Assembly (NCBI GenBank): GCA_963664045.2
Contig: CAXXGT010000001.1
Coordinates: forward strand, 310,001 to 374,000
DNA: 64,000 nt
Origin: JAPPHA01 sp963664045
Lineage (GTDB): Bacteria; Pseudomonadota; Alphaproteobacteria; Rhodobacterales; Rhodobacteraceae
Direction: 5' to 3'
The notes beneath the pieces were generated by a model. That model worked only from the letters and a program-made list of their open reading frames with translations, was not told where the DNA came from and made no database searches. Positions 1 to 9,166 of this stretch are shown here, piece by piece; within the stretch, counting starts at the first letter, position 1, and each line of letters opens with the position of its first letter. Position numbers and translations under genes: made by a program.

Positions 1-213
1 CCCCCCGGTAAATCCTGGTTCGCTTTGCCTGGGCAGCATTGGGAAAAAGGTCGGGAAATCAGGATCGTGGCAGGGGTATGCTTCTCGATAATCTGCGGTA
101 CGCAGCACGTTTATTCAAGGATGGAGATTTGTTAAAGTGTACAGGTTGAATGGAAGATTCCCGAAGAAAGGGGATTGCCAGGTTGCGTGACGGGCTGAAC
201 AGCCATACGTGCG
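1..213. other. Upstream flank with no supported gene
   Basis: No convincing coding region is visible. One plus-strand frame is open from the window edge to a stop near position 135, so the tail of a gene cut by the window edge cannot be excluded, but it shows no recognisable motif. Confidence 0.3.
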
Positions 214-1326
214 TTGACACTGCGGAGACAGAGATTGCCAAACTCAAGTGACAACGATCAGTTTGTCGAATTTGACGGTGTACAAAAGAGTTATGACGGC
301 GAGACGCTCGTTGTCAAAGACCTCAATCTCACGATCGGTCGCGGCGAGTTTCTGACTCTGTTGGGGCCTTCGGGCTCTGGAAAAACCACCTGTCTGATGA
401 TGTTGGCCGGATTTGAAACGGCGACGCACGGCGAAATCAGGCTGGGTGGGAAACCCATCAACAACATACCTCCGCACCGGCGCGGAATCGGAATGGTTTT
501 CCAGAATTACGCGCTGTTTCCGCACATGACGGTTGGCGAAAACCTGTCCTTCCCCCTGGAGGTCAGAAACCTCCCGAAATCCGAGAGGGAACTCAAGGTC
601 AAGAACGCACTCGATATGGTCCAGATGGGCGGGTTCTACGCTCGGCGGCCTGCCCAGCTGTCCGGTGGGCAGCAACAAAGGATTGCCCTGGCACGGGCCC
701 TCGTGTTTGAACCGGAACTGGTCCTCATGGATGAACCGCTTGGCGCGCTGGACAAACAGCTGCGCGAGCACATGCAGCTTGAGATCAAGCATTTGCACGA
801 ACGCCTTGGGGTCACTGTTGTCTATGTGACCCATGACCAGAGCGAGGCGTTGACGATGTCGGACCGGATCGCGGTTTTCAATGACGGGGTGATCCAGCAG
901 TTGTCGGTTCCTGACGATCTCTATGAGCGGCCGGAGAATGCCTTCGTCGCGCAGTTCATTGGCGAGAACAATCGCCTGTCGGGAACGATTGAACACGTCG
1001 ACGGCGCCTACGCTTCGGTTGTTCTTGATGACGGGTTCAGGAACCGGGCTTTGGCCATCAACTGTGGCGGCAGTGGCAGCAGAACGACACTGTCAATTCG
1101 TCCCGAGCGTGTCGTGATTGGCGGCGGCGATCAAGCCAACATGACCGAGGGTGACGTACTCGAGTTGATCTACCTTGGCGATCATGTTCGATGCCGAATG
1201 AATGTTCACGGAAACGACGAGTTCGTGCTCAAGCTTCCAAACACTGCTGACCATGATCGACTGTCAGTCGGAGAAAGAGCCATGATAGGGTGGGCGGTCG
1301 AGGATTGCCGGGCGCTCGATGCGTGA
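214..1326 (+). CDS. ABC transporter ATP-binding protein, PotA/UgpC-like
   Basis: Cytoplasmic ATPase subunit of an importer of the polyamine/iron/sugar class (370 aa, normal for the family). Walker A GPSGSGKTT lies near residue 51, the Q-loop at VFQNYALFPHM, the signature LSGGQQQRIALARAL near residue 148, and Walker B LVLMDEPLGALD with the switch HDQ follow. The last 100 residues form a TOBE-like domain, typical of PotA, CysA and MalK subfamilies. The start is a TTG; an in-frame stop lies 18 bases upstream, so little extension is possible. No permease or binding protein is adjacent inside the window; partners may lie to the left. The polyamine-type call rests on overall pattern (VFQNYALFPHMTV) and is less certain than the ATPase call. 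Confidence 0.9.
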   Translation: MTLRRQRLPNSSDNDQFVEFDGVQKSYDGETLVVKDLNLTIGRGEFLTLLGPSGSGKTTCLMMLAGFETATHGEIRLGGKPINNIPPHRRGIGMVFQNYALFPHMTVGENLSFPLEVRNLPKSERELKVKNALDMVQMGGFYARRPAQLSGGQQQRIALARALVFEPELVLMDEPLGALDKQLREHMQLEIKHLHERLGVTVVYVTHDQSEALTMSDRIAVFNDGVIQQLSVPDDLYERPENAFVAQFIGENNRLSGTIEHVDGAYASVVLDDGFRNRALAINCGGSGSRTTLSIRPERVVIGGGDQANMTEGDVLELIYLGDHVRCRMNVHGNDEFVLKLPNTADHDRLSVGERAMIGWAVEDCRALDA

Positions 1327-1475
1327 CGGCTTGTCGCCCGCTCCTGCCTGGCTGGAAAAAGAAATCCCGGCATCAGCGAATCGCCTTCACGCCTTCCCGG
1401 GTTTGCACCGTACGCGGTGCATGAAATGATCTTGGGGCGAGGAGAACTGCTTTCAGCAATCCTGGGCCGGTGATT

Positions 1476-1552
1476 TGGCGGTCCCTGAAGGATTCGAACC
1501 TTCGACCTCCACCTTCGGAGGGTGGCGCTCTATCCAGCTGAGCTAAGGGACC
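1476..1552 (-). tRNA. tRNA-Arg (anticodon CCG)
   Basis: Read on the minus strand, a 7-bp acceptor stem GGTCCCT/AGGGACC, a D arm with the TAGCTCAGCTGGATAGAGC core, an anticodon stem CCACC/GGTGG enclosing loop CTCCGAA (anticodon CCG, codon CGG), and a T arm with GGTTCGAATCC are all present. The discriminator G is followed by an encoded CCA. All cloverleaf elements are intact, so it should be functional. Confidence 0.95.
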
Positions 1553-1752
1553 TCGGTAACTGCCCGCTTTCGACATCCATCATTCAGGCCGATCGCAAAA
1601 GGCGATTTACGAAATCTCCTGAAAACGTGATCGACGTTGCGCGCGGGCAAGACACGACGATGACCAAGGAAATCATGGTCAGCTGAAAACATGAAGCACA
1701 CCGGGACGAAATGCAAGTCTAACCGGACTTTCATCGGCGATATTTCCAATAG

Positions 1753-2035
1753 TTCCTCCATGGGCAAGCCGTATATCCGGGTTCGATTCTCGGCACGATG
1801 ATGCACGGCGAACGAGGCAAGGAACTTCTGGACGCGGTGGCGAAGCTAGTTGGTGTCGACTTCCACTCCGCAGCATTGGACGTGTTTTGGAGGGATGTCG
1901 TTACCACTGTGCACGGGCCTTAAAGATTTCGCCCGGAGCGAAGAACTGCCATACGGCATCGTGCATGACTTCGATGTGACTGAAGCTTGCGCGGCAGGCG
2001 CAAAAAGCATGATCGAGGAGACCTTATCCCGATGA
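1753..2035 (+). pseudogene. Decayed gene fragment translationally coupled to ridA
   Basis: Two plus-strand stretches in different frames read like protein: positions 1753-1920 (containing HGERGKELLDAVAKLVG) and about 1913-2035 (containing ELPYGIVHDFDVTEACAAG). Stops and the frame change separate them, so this looks like the 3' part of a broken gene. Its stop codon overlaps the next start as ATGA, indicating that it was formerly part of the RidA operon. The family is not recognised with confidence; an amidohydrolase such as creatininase was considered but no active-site motif is visible. Confidence 0.45.
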
Positions 2036-2547
2036 TAGCCAATCCGACCGCGAATTTCGACGGGTACGAAACACCCGAGCTGCGGCTTGCGCAGATGGGG
2101 TTGTCCTTGCCGAAAGTTCCGCCGCCGGTAGGCAATTTCGACCTTGGCTCTATCGACGGAACGACTCTTTATCTCTCTGGCCAGGGACCACTTCTGGAAG
2201 ACGGCACGCTTGCGACCGGAAAAGTCGGCGCGGATGTCAGCGTCGCCGATGCCCAATACCACGCCCGGCGTACCGGGTTGGTTCTGATTGCCGCAATGCG
2301 AGAACTTCTGGGATCCCTCGACCATGTGGCCCAAATCAGAAGGGTCTTTGGTATGGTAAATGCAGTTCCCGAATTCGAGGACCACCCAGCAGTTCTGAAT
2401 GGCTGTTCGAATCTCTTTTTCGAGGTTTTTGGTTCTCGTGGACGCCACGCGCGTGCCGCTGTCGGAATGGCGTCTCTGCCAGGGAACATCACGGTCGAGA
2501 TCGACGCCATCGTATCTGTCACAGCCGGATCGGGATTAGGCCAATGA
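2032..2547 (+). CDS. RidA/YjgF/Atu1953-like family protein
   Basis: 171 aa. The RidA fold is suggested by LYLSGQGPL near residue 45, the central TGKVGADVSVADAQ segment, the helix containing ALGSLDHV-like residues (LLGSLDHVAQIRRV), the NAVPEFEDHPAVLNGCS loop and the terminal RAAVGMASLPGNITVEIDA strand. RidA proteins hydrolyse reactive enamine/imine intermediates released by PLP enzymes. This fits the downstream SelA/DgaE-like PLP enzyme. Its ATG overlaps the upstream stop and its own stop overlaps the next start (ATGA), so it sat in the middle of a coupled operon. It is intact while its direct neighbours are broken. Confidence 0.85.
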   Translation: MIANPTANFDGYETPELRLAQMGLSLPKVPPPVGNFDLGSIDGTTLYLSGQGPLLEDGTLATGKVGADVSVADAQYHARRTGLVLIAAMRELLGSLDHVAQIRRVFGMVNAVPEFEDHPAVLNGCSNLFFEVFGSRGRHARAAVGMASLPGNITVEIDAIVSVTAGSGLGQ

Positions 2548-3520
2548 GTGAAATCCGCTTCAGCGAAGCGGGCAAGCGCAAACATGAAGTCAAAGTCGCC
2601 AAGAGCCTCGATCAGCAAATGGGCGAAGGCGAGTTCAAGGCGCTCGTCGGTCTTTCAGGCCGCGAAAAGTCTACCACGCTTCTCATGATTGCGGGCATTG
2701 AATCCATTTCCTCAGGAGATCTGTTTATCGGTGGTCGTCGCGCCAATGAACAAACGTCTGCCGAGCACAATGTCTCAATGGATTTCCGATCCCGTGCGAT
2801 TTTCCCAAACATGTCGGTTCGCAAGAACATGTCCTTCGGATCAAGGCTGAGGAAGCCCGATCCGTCGATTTTGCAGGCGAGGTCGCGCATCGCCGAGATG
2901 CCGGGATTTGGCGAACTTCCGGACCGCAAGCCGCACCAGCTTTCCGGGGGACAGGCTCAACGGGCGGCGCTCAGGCGCGCGATGATCCGTAAACCGGATG
3001 CCTTTCTCTTTGACTAACCGCTTTCGAACCTCGATGCTGAACTCAGGGCGCAGGTGCGCGGGGAGATTTCCGAGAGGCCGTGGAAACTGGCGGCAACCAT
3101 GGGTTTGCCACACATGACCAGGACGAAGCCACGACCATGGGGGGGCGAATTGCGGTCATGAACCAAGGAGCGGACTATGCAGGTTGACGCACCGACTGGC
3201 CCAAATGAATGCCCTGCGAATACACTTGTGGCCAGGTTTACAGGCAGCACCCGGAAAAACCTTTTGTCCCCGAACGATCTGCTGGTCGACTCCGAACCCA
3301 CGGACGACCCCACAGGCGGACGAGCGGGCATGCTGGGTCCCGTACCGGACATTTTTTGATCGACCCGGATGTGGAAGCGATGAAAATCGGCGCGGCACTC
3401 TCTTCGTCGACAAGCGGCGGGGTTCGCGGGAAAATCGCGCCAGATGCGTCAGTTCCGCTTGCCATCATGCCCGGCCGGTTCCACGTCTTCGATCTCGCTA
3501 CCGGATGGCGCCTAACATGA
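2544..3520 (+). pseudogene. Pseudogene of a MalK/UgpC-type sugar ABC ATPase
   Basis: Homology to sugar-importer ATPases runs the full length but the gene is dead. The Walker A is corrupted (GLSGREKSTT rather than GPSGCGKST), and the Walker B Glu codon has become TAA at about 3015 (FLFD, stop, PLSNLD). The frame then shifts before THDQDEATTMGGRIAVMNQG, and further shifts separate the PANTLVARFTGS segment and the MalK-like C-terminus ending PGRFHVFDLATG. The signature LSGGQAQRAALRRAM is still recognisable. The start overlaps the RidA stop and the last stop overlaps the next gene's ATG, so the operon architecture has survived the loss of function. This shows that an importer once accompanied the catabolic genes. 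Confidence 0.85.
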
Positions 3521-4716
3521 TCAATGATCCATTTGGGCGTTGGAACCTGACGCCAATAGTCAACGCCTCGGGCACTATGACCAGCATCGGCGCATCCCGT
3601 GTTCCACGCGAGGTGCGTGCTCTGGTGGACGGAATACTCGCTGAGTTCGTCGGAATGGACGAGTTGCAGTCGCGCGCGGGTTCGATCATTGCGCGGGCAA
3701 CCGGTGCCGAGGAGGGTTGCGTCACGGCTTGTTCTGCGGCAGCCATGACCCAGACCGTGGCGGCTTGTTTGTCCGGTTTGAACCTGGCTCGGATCGAAGC
3801 GCTGCCTCAGGTTACGGGCGACCGCCGCGTACTTCTGCCCTCGTGCCATATGGTGAACTATGGCGCACGTGTCGATCAGGCAATCCGTCTTGCCGGGGCA
3901 GAGGTCGTGCCGATCGGCTCGGCAGCCGCCTGTGAAACGTGGCACCTACGCGCGGCACTGGAGGAAGGCGCGGTCGCCGCAATGTATGTCGTCTCGCACC
4001 ATACAGTACGCGAGAACGAACTGCCGATGGATGTCTTCATCGCAATGTGTCGCGAGTACGGCGTACCGGTGATCGTGGACATGGCGTCAGAGTACGATTT
4101 GCGTCATCCTATCGCACTTGGTGCTTCCGCAGCGATCTATTCCGGGCACAAGTTTCTCTCGGGCGTCACCAGCGGAATCGTGGCAGGCACATCCGATCTT
4201 GTTCGCGCCACCTACCTTCAGCATCGAGGAATCGGCCGCACGATGAAGGCGGGAAAGGAAAGCGTTGTCGGTGCCATGGCTGCGCTGGAACTGTGGGAGG
4301 CCCGCGACCACGCCGCTGCCAAAGCGGCTGAAGAGGTGCGGGTCGAACAATGGCTAAAGAACTTGGACGGCGTGCCCGGGCTTACATCGGTGCGCCACGC
4401 GGACTGGACCGGCAATCCAATCACTCGCGTAAAGATCACTGTCGATCCTGCCGCTGCCGGTTTCAACGCTTGGGAGTTGGTCGGACGGCTTGAGGCCCGT
4501 GCGCCTCGAATCGTCGTGCGCGACAACCTGATCGAAAGGCAAGAGATCTACCTCGATCCCTGCAACCTGACCGATGACGAGGCCGCCAAGGTTGCCAGCG
4601 CAATACGTGAAGAAGCGGCGTGTTTCCGTGATGAAGGCGACGGTGGCCAGATCAGTTGGAGCGACGTCAAGCGCGCGCGGGAAGCCTCGGCGCGAAGCTG
4701 GAAAGGCAAAAGGTGA
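3517..4716 (+). CDS. SelA/DgaE-like PLP-dependent enzyme (aminotransferase fold)
   Basis: 399 aa, cytoplasmic. The N-terminal WNLTPIVNASGTMTSIGAS and the SIIARATGAEEGCVTACSA segment are typical of the SelA-like fold-type I family that includes D-glucosaminate-6-phosphate ammonia-lyase. The probable PLP lysine is in IYSGHKFLSG near residue 210, and VIVDMASE supplies the conserved Asp. The ATG overlaps the stop of the dead ATPase gene. In this context (RidA before it; SDR and lactonase remnants beyond the mobile elements) a role in amino-sugar or sugar-acid breakdown is likely, but the exact substrate is not readable. The frame is intact, although its operon partners are decayed and a 3' insertion begins soon after it. 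Confidence 0.82.
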   Translation: MINDPFGRWNLTPIVNASGTMTSIGASRVPREVRALVDGILAEFVGMDELQSRAGSIIARATGAEEGCVTACSAAAMTQTVAACLSGLNLARIEALPQVTGDRRVLLPSCHMVNYGARVDQAIRLAGAEVVPIGSAAACETWHLRAALEEGAVAAMYVVSHHTVRENELPMDVFIAMCREYGVPVIVDMASEYDLRHPIALGASAAIYSGHKFLSGVTSGIVAGTSDLVRATYLQHRGIGRTMKAGKESVVGAMAALELWEARDHAAAKAAEEVRVEQWLKNLDGVPGLTSVRHADWTGNPITRVKITVDPAAAGFNAWELVGRLEARAPRIVVRDNLIERQEIYLDPCNLTDDEAAKVASAIREEAACFRDEGDGGQISWSDVKRAREASARSWKGKR

Positions 4717-4880
4717 CGCAACTTGGGGTCCGTCCGAGAATTATCGAATCGGTTGTGTGATCTGAGGTTTCGCTGGGTTTTGAGAAGATGTGTTGTGTTG
4801 TGCCGCGCTTTGGTCGTGGCGCGGTCGCGCTTTCGATACGCGGGATTCCGTCTCGGTGAATTTTCGTCCTTATTTGTTGG

Positions 4881-5317
4881 ATGGAACGGATTGACGACAA
4901 ACAGATGGACATTGTCCGTGCTCGGTTCGAGACCCTGTCGCCGCATCTTGACGAGAAAGGCCGCGGCCTTCCGGCGGCATTCGAGGCCCGAAGCCTGGGT
5001 TACGGCGGAACGTCCCGGGTCTCGGAGGTGACTGGCGTGGCCCGCTCGACGATCGGGCGGGGGCTGAAGGAGCTTGACGGCCCGGTAGCGCTGGCCGGGG
5101 ACGGCCGGGTCCGCCGCGAATGCGCGGGACGCAAGCACGCCACCGAAACGCAGCCTGATCTGATGCCGTCTTTGCGGGCGCTGGTCGAGCCGGCGACCCG
5201 GGGCGATCCGGAACAGGCCCTGCTCTGGGTGTCACAGAGCGGCCGGCAGCTTGCGCAGGCGTTGAAGGAACAGGGACACCGGGTTTCCCGGACGTCGGTT
5301 GTCAGGATTCTCAAAGA
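4881..5317 (+). pseudogene. ISAzo13-family transposase, 5' segment
   Basis: The N-terminal third of an ISAzo13-type transposase: a helix-turn-helix stretch (SRVSEVTGVARSTIGRGLKEL), the LVEPATRGDPE motif and GHRVSRTSVVRILK. The coding sense is lost just after RILK at about 5317. The next residues expected, EMGYTLQSNAKTREG, occur 3.3 kb downstream at about 8614, so an insertion splits the gene here. The left terminus of the IS was not located; it must lie in the 164 bases after the PLP gene. Confidence 0.85.
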
Positions 5318-5322
5318 CCGCG

Positions 5323-5634
5323 TTGCCGAATGCATGCGTTCTCGATCCAGGTCCTCGCCCCGGCACCGGCGGCATCGAGGTCACGCACCCGTTCCATCCC
5401 TGGAGGGGTCGCTGGCTCGCGCTTGAATCCATCACGAACGAATTCGGCCTGAACCGGATTCGGGTGTTTACGGGATGCGGGCGGCAGCTACGCCTGTTTC
5501 CGGCGGCCTGGACCAGCCTGCGCGCTGTTGACACCTTCGAGGCGCGGGCGGCCGGGTGTTCCCCTTTCCGTGCGGACGATCTTTCGGAGTTGCGGGAGTT
5601 GGTCGACATGTTGATCAAAAAAGATTGCCTGTAA
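5323..5634 (+). CDS. DUF5372-like small protein of the recombinase element
   Basis: About 103 aa from a TTG at 5323 (another in-frame TTG at 5299 lies inside the flanking transposase, so the shorter form is preferred). The conserved core EVTHPFHPWRGR followed by LRLFPAAWTSL and FRADDLSELRELVDML matches, from memory, a small family of unknown function found beside serine recombinases in rhizobial elements. Its location at the extreme left of the element, immediately inside the junction, supports this. Function unknown; an accessory recombination or regulatory role is only inference. Confidence 0.62.
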   Translation: MPNACVLDPGPRPGTGGIEVTHPFHPWRGRWLALESITNEFGLNRIRVFTGCGRQLRLFPAAWTSLRAVDTFEARAAGCSPFRADDLSELRELVDMLIKKDCL

Positions 5635-5787
5635 TGATTGGAAATTATTGCCCGAAATGCACAACTGGTTTGCATAACAGCGCGAATACAGGGTATTATG
5701 TACCAGCAGGGGGGGTCGATTGGCTTGCGGAAGCTGTCAAAGTGAGTAAAATACGATGATTGTCAAGAGCCGTGAATGGAGCTGCCC

Positions 5788-6261
5788 ATGTCCGACGATG
5801 ACCCGAAGGTCAAAAACCTCGAGGCCTCCGGAACCCTCAACCGGCGCCCGGAGCGCATCCGCTCCCAACGTTTCCGGGACGGTGGCTTCTTCGACCCGCG
5901 CGACTTGCTGCAGGTGCGTTACGAGATGGTGCGCAATGCCGGGGACGCACCGCTGGCGGTGGTCGCCGCAGAGTTCGGCATCTCGGTCCCCACCTGTGTT
6001 CGGATCCGGCGCAGCTTCCGCGAGGGCGGGCTGCAGGCCCTGGTTCCACTGCGCCGGGGACCGCGCCGGCCCCACAAGGTCAGCGACGAGATCCTGGACT
6101 TCATCGCCGCCTACAGGTCCGAGCACGGGCGGGTCGGTGCACGGCGCCTGGTGCCGGTGATCGAGGAGCGTTTCGGTGTCAGCCTTCATCCACGCACCAT
6201 CAACAAGGCAATCGAGCGGTCAAAAAAAAACACCGCGCCCCCGGACGGGAGGGCTCGATGA
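5788..6261 (+). CDS. Helix-turn-helix protein of the serine-recombinase element
   Basis: 157 aa from the ATG at 5788, chosen because GGAG precedes it by six bases; an ATG at 5776 is possible. Residues about 40-75 (APLAVVAAEFGISVPTCVRIRR) form a transposase-type helix-turn-helix, followed by a second winged-helix-like part with RVGARRLVPVIEERFG. The frame ends shortly after a run of nine A residues (6222-6230). Directly beyond it a different frame continues to code like protein, so the natural product may be longer through frameshifting or an indel in the A run. It probably binds element DNA; no catalytic residues are visible. Confidence 0.65.
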   Translation: MSDDDPKVKNLEASGTLNRRPERIRSQRFRDGGFFDPRDLLQVRYEMVRNAGDAPLAVVAAEFGISVPTCVRIRRSFREGGLQALVPLRRGPRRPHKVSDEILDFIAAYRSEHGRVGARRLVPVIEERFGVSLHPRTINKAIERSKKNTAPPDGRAR

Positions 6262-6508
6262 CGACGGACTGCGACGCTACCGGTGCTGGCATCTCGACTG
6301 GCTCGCCGGGAACGCGGTACCGGTTCTCAGCCGCCACGGCATGGCGGAGGCGCTGCGTCTCACGGCGGTCCCTGACCGGTGTTGGGAGCCGGTTTCAAGC
6401 GCGGTGGCGCCGGCCGGTGAAGCCGGGGCCGACTGCATCACCGTCGCGGCGGCGGCGATGGTCCTGCGGCTGCTCAGATGCGAATCCAACGGGAGGGATG
6501 GAACATGA
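6233..6508 (+). CDS. Continuation of the HTH protein in another frame (possible frameshift product)
   Basis: An open frame with high third-position GC and protein-like composition (RYRCWHLDWLAGNAVPVL, GMAEALRLTAVPD), but with no good start codon of its own. Removing one A from the A9 run at 6222-6230 would fuse it to the helix-turn-helix gene into one protein of about 240 aa. Its C-terminal pattern (a GMA motif, then an Ala/Leu-rich end) resembles, from memory, the second half of similar proteins in rhizobial elements. It ends 4 bases into the recombinase gene (ATGA overlap). Confidence 0.45.
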   Translation, partial: PRPRTGGLDDDGLRRYRCWHLDWLAGNAVPVLSRHGMAEALRLTAVPDRCWEPVSSAVAPAGEAGADCITVAAAAMVLRLLRCESNGRDGT

Positions 6509-8598
6509 AGGACATCGGAACCGGCAAGATCTCCGCCAGCCACCTTGAGCGCGAGGCGTGTGTCTACATCCGCCAGTCGTCTCCCGGCCAGGTGGTCAAC
6601 AACACCGAGAGCGCCCGGCGCCAGTATGACTTGAGTGAGCGCGCGCTGGCGCTGGGATGGCCGCGGGAGCGGATCAGGGTCATCGACGAGGATCAGGGTC
6701 TCTCCGGCGCCGACGCCGAAAGGCGCGGAGGGTTCCAGGACCTGATGGCCCGGATCGCCGCCGGCGAAGTCGGCATCGTTCTCAGCCTCGAGATCTCGCG
6801 CCTCGGCCGCAACAACGCCGACCTGCACCGCCTGTTCCGCCTTGCCGCCCTTTCGGGCACGCTGGTCTGCGACGAAGCCGGCGTCCATGATCCGGGCAAC
6901 AGCAGCGACCTGCTCCTGCTCGGGATCAAGAGCTCGGTCTACGAGTTCGAGCTTGACGGGATCCGCCAGCGGCTGCTCGGCGGCGTCCTCAACAAGGCAC
7001 GGCGCGGCGAATTGAGAACCGCACTGCCCGCCGGCCTGGTCTACGATTCCGCGGGCGCGGTGGTTCTCGACCCCGACATTCAAGTCGCCGAAGCGATCAA
7101 TCTGGTGTTCGAGACGTTCCGCAGGACCCGCTCGGCCAGGGCGACGTTCAACTGGCTTCTCGACAACGCCATACTGCTGCCGGCGTGCCCGGCCTCGGAA
7201 GGTCATCGCCTGATCTGGTCCGAGGCTCACTATTCAAGGGTTCTCGGCATCCTCCGGAACCCCCGCTATGCGGGCTGCTACGCCTGGGGCCGACGGGGCG
7301 GCAATGCCGGGCGAGCGGACCCCTGGGAGGCATGGCGGGTCTGCATTCCCGAGGCGCATGCCGGCTACATCGACTGGGAGGAGTTCCAGCGCAACCAGAG
7401 GCAGCTGGCCGACAACCACAGGCAATGCTTCGTTGCGGCACACGGGCGCACCGGCCCACTGCGGGAAGGCGGCGCACTGTTGCAATCGCGTGCGATCTGC
7501 GGGCGTTGCGGCAGCCAGATGCTGGTCAAATACGGCGGAGCGACGGATTCGAAGCGGGCGAACGAGCGGCATTACTATTGCGTCGGCGGCAAGGTCGCCC
7601 GGGCCGGGGAATCCTGCCAGACGATGCGGGGAGAGCGGATCGACGCGGCCGTCGCCGACTTCCTTGTCGGCGCGGTCAATCGGAGCAACATCGATCTGGC
7701 CCTGTCGGTGGAGGAACAGGTCAGGTCTGACTTCGCCAGGGCAGATCGTCAGCGCTCACACCGGGTCGAGGCGCTGCGCCACAAGGCCGAACTGGCCGGC
7801 AGGCGCTACCGGGAGGTCGACCCGGGCTACCGCCTCGTCGCCGCGACGCTGGAAAGCGAGTGGAATGATGCGTTGCGCAAACTGGACGAGGCCGAAGCCG
7901 AGCGCAGTCGGCTTGCCGACGAATTCCAGAAAACGACGGACAAGGTCCAGCGCCGGAGAATCGGGGAACTGTCCGCCGACTTCGCAGTCGCCTGGAATGC
8001 GCCGACGACAGGGAACGCGGACCGCAAGCGCATGCTGGCTCTTCTGGTCGAGGATGCCACGCTCATTCGAAGCGGCTATTCGGTGGCAATTCAGTTGCGC
8101 ATGCGTGGCGGCAGGGCGCTCGAACTCGATCCGGTCGAACTGCTCAGGCCGGGCGTCGGCGTTCGCAACACACCGGCGGAGACCGTGGCGGAAGTGGGCA
8201 GGCTCACCGAAAGCATGGGCGACAAGGCCATCGCCGTGGAACTCAACCGGAGAGGCACGCTGAACTGCGGGGACAAGCCCTGGACAAGACAGAGCATCGC
8301 CAGCCTGCGCCACTATCATGGACTGCCGAGCCACCTCAGGCGGCTTCAGCAGGCGAAACGGGAGCAGGGCTGGAGCACCGCCGAGGAAATCAGCAAGGTG
8401 CCTGGAACCTCGGTCAAGGCCATGCGAGAGCGAAGCCGCCGAGGCACGTGGGTCGAACGGCACGCCTTCACCATAGGGACCAGGACCTTTTCGATGTACC
8501 GTCTGCTCGACGCTGCCAGGTGTGAACGAACGAAGGAACCGCAATCCGACCACCCCGGGAACAGGCGTGGCCATGAATCGACAAGGGAGGCATCATGA
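6505..8598 (+). CDS. Large serine recombinase
   Basis: 697 aa from the ATG at 6505, preceded by GGGAGGG. The N-terminal resolvase domain has the catalytic serine in YIRQSSPGQV near residue 20, and the conserved EISRLGRN near residue 95. A recombinase domain follows (LRNPRYAGCYAWGRRGG), then a zinc ribbon (ICGRCGSQM ... YYCVGG) and a long charged, probably coiled-coil region. The extra C-terminal extension with RRGTLNCGDKPWTRQSIASL resembles the second recombinase-type domain of rhizobial DNA-invertase-like proteins. It most likely catalyses integration and excision of the surrounding 3.3-kb element. All key residues seem intact. Confidence 0.9.
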   Translation: MKDIGTGKISASHLEREACVYIRQSSPGQVVNNTESARRQYDLSERALALGWPRERIRVIDEDQGLSGADAERRGGFQDLMARIAAGEVGIVLSLEISRLGRNNADLHRLFRLAALSGTLVCDEAGVHDPGNSSDLLLLGIKSSVYEFELDGIRQRLLGGVLNKARRGELRTALPAGLVYDSAGAVVLDPDIQVAEAINLVFETFRRTRSARATFNWLLDNAILLPACPASEGHRLIWSEAHYSRVLGILRNPRYAGCYAWGRRGGNAGRADPWEAWRVCIPEAHAGYIDWEEFQRNQRQLADNHRQCFVAAHGRTGPLREGGALLQSRAICGRCGSQMLVKYGGATDSKRANERHYYCVGGKVARAGESCQTMRGERIDAAVADFLVGAVNRSNIDLALSVEEQVRSDFARADRQRSHRVEALRHKAELAGRRYREVDPGYRLVAATLESEWNDALRKLDEAEAERSRLADEFQKTTDKVQRRRIGELSADFAVAWNAPTTGNADRKRMLALLVEDATLIRSGYSVAIQLRMRGGRALELDPVELLRPGVGVRNTPAETVAEVGRLTESMGDKAIAVELNRRGTLNCGDKPWTRQSIASLRHYHGLPSHLRRLQQAKREQGWSTAEEISKVPGTSVKAMRERSRRGTWVERHAFTIGTRTFSMYRLLDAARCERTKEPQSDHPGNRRGHESTREAS

Positions 8599-8611
8599 AA
8601 TCAAATCCAAG

Positions 8612-9165
8612 GAGATGGGTTACACGCTGCAGTCGAACGCGAAGACCCGGGAAGGAAGCGACCATCCTGACCGGGATGCGCAGTTTTCCCATATCAATAC
8701 GCAGGTGAAGGCATTCATCGACGCGGGCCAGCCGGTCAGATCGTCGACACCAGGAAGAAGGAGCTGGTCGGCAATTTCAAGAATGCGGGGCGCACATGGC
8801 GGCCGAAGGGCCGGCCGGAAGAGGTCAATGTGCATGATTTCGCCGACAAGGAGCTGGGAAAGGCGGCGCCCTACGGCGTCTTCGACGTGGCCAACACCGT
8901 GGGCTGGGTGAATGTCGGGATCAGCCATGACACCGCCGCCTTTGCCGTCGAGAGCATCCGGCGCTGGTGGAAGAACCTTGGGCAGGCACGCTTCCCGACC
9001 GCAAGGCGCCTCCTGATCACCGCCGATTGCGGCGGGTCGAACGGCTCCCGGGTGCGCTTGTGGAAGGTCGAGCTGCAGAAGCTGGCAACCGAACTCGGTC
9101 CCGAAATCAGCGTCTGCCATCTGCCGCCGGGAACCAGCAAATGGAACAAGATCGAGCACCGCCTG
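8612..9165 (+). pseudogene. ISAzo13-family transposase, middle segment
   Basis: Continues the transposase with EMGYTLQSNAKTREGSDHP, then a frameshift near 8737-8745 (GQPV then DTRKKELVGNFKN in another frame). After it come HDFADKELGKAAPYGVFD, AFAVESIRRWW, LLITADCGGSNGSR and the PPGTSKWNKIEHRL block that holds catalytic-core residues. It stops at CGCCTG (9160-9165), the RIT insertion point. So besides two insertions this gene also carries its own indel. Confidence 0.88.
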
Positions 9166-9166
9166 C

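Larger units (their letters stand above)
5317..8611 (+). mobile_element. Serine-recombinase element inserted in ISAzo13 transposase
   Basis: About 3.3 kb separating two segments of one transposase gene. It carries, all on the plus strand, a DUF5372-like protein, a helix-turn-helix protein with a probable second domain, and a large serine recombinase. Left flank CTCAAAG and right flank CCAAGGAG can be joined to restore the transposase reading RILKEMGYTL. The only bases shared by both edges are AAG, which suits a serine-recombinase crossover of 2-3 bp rather than a long target duplication. The exact ends are inferred to within a few bases. No inverted repeats were seen. Confidence 0.72.

Noticed and set aside
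244..996. Long minus-strand frame opposite the first ABC ATPase gene
   Set aside because: It is the antisense shadow of a clear ATPase gene; it has no motif of its own and no ribosome site.
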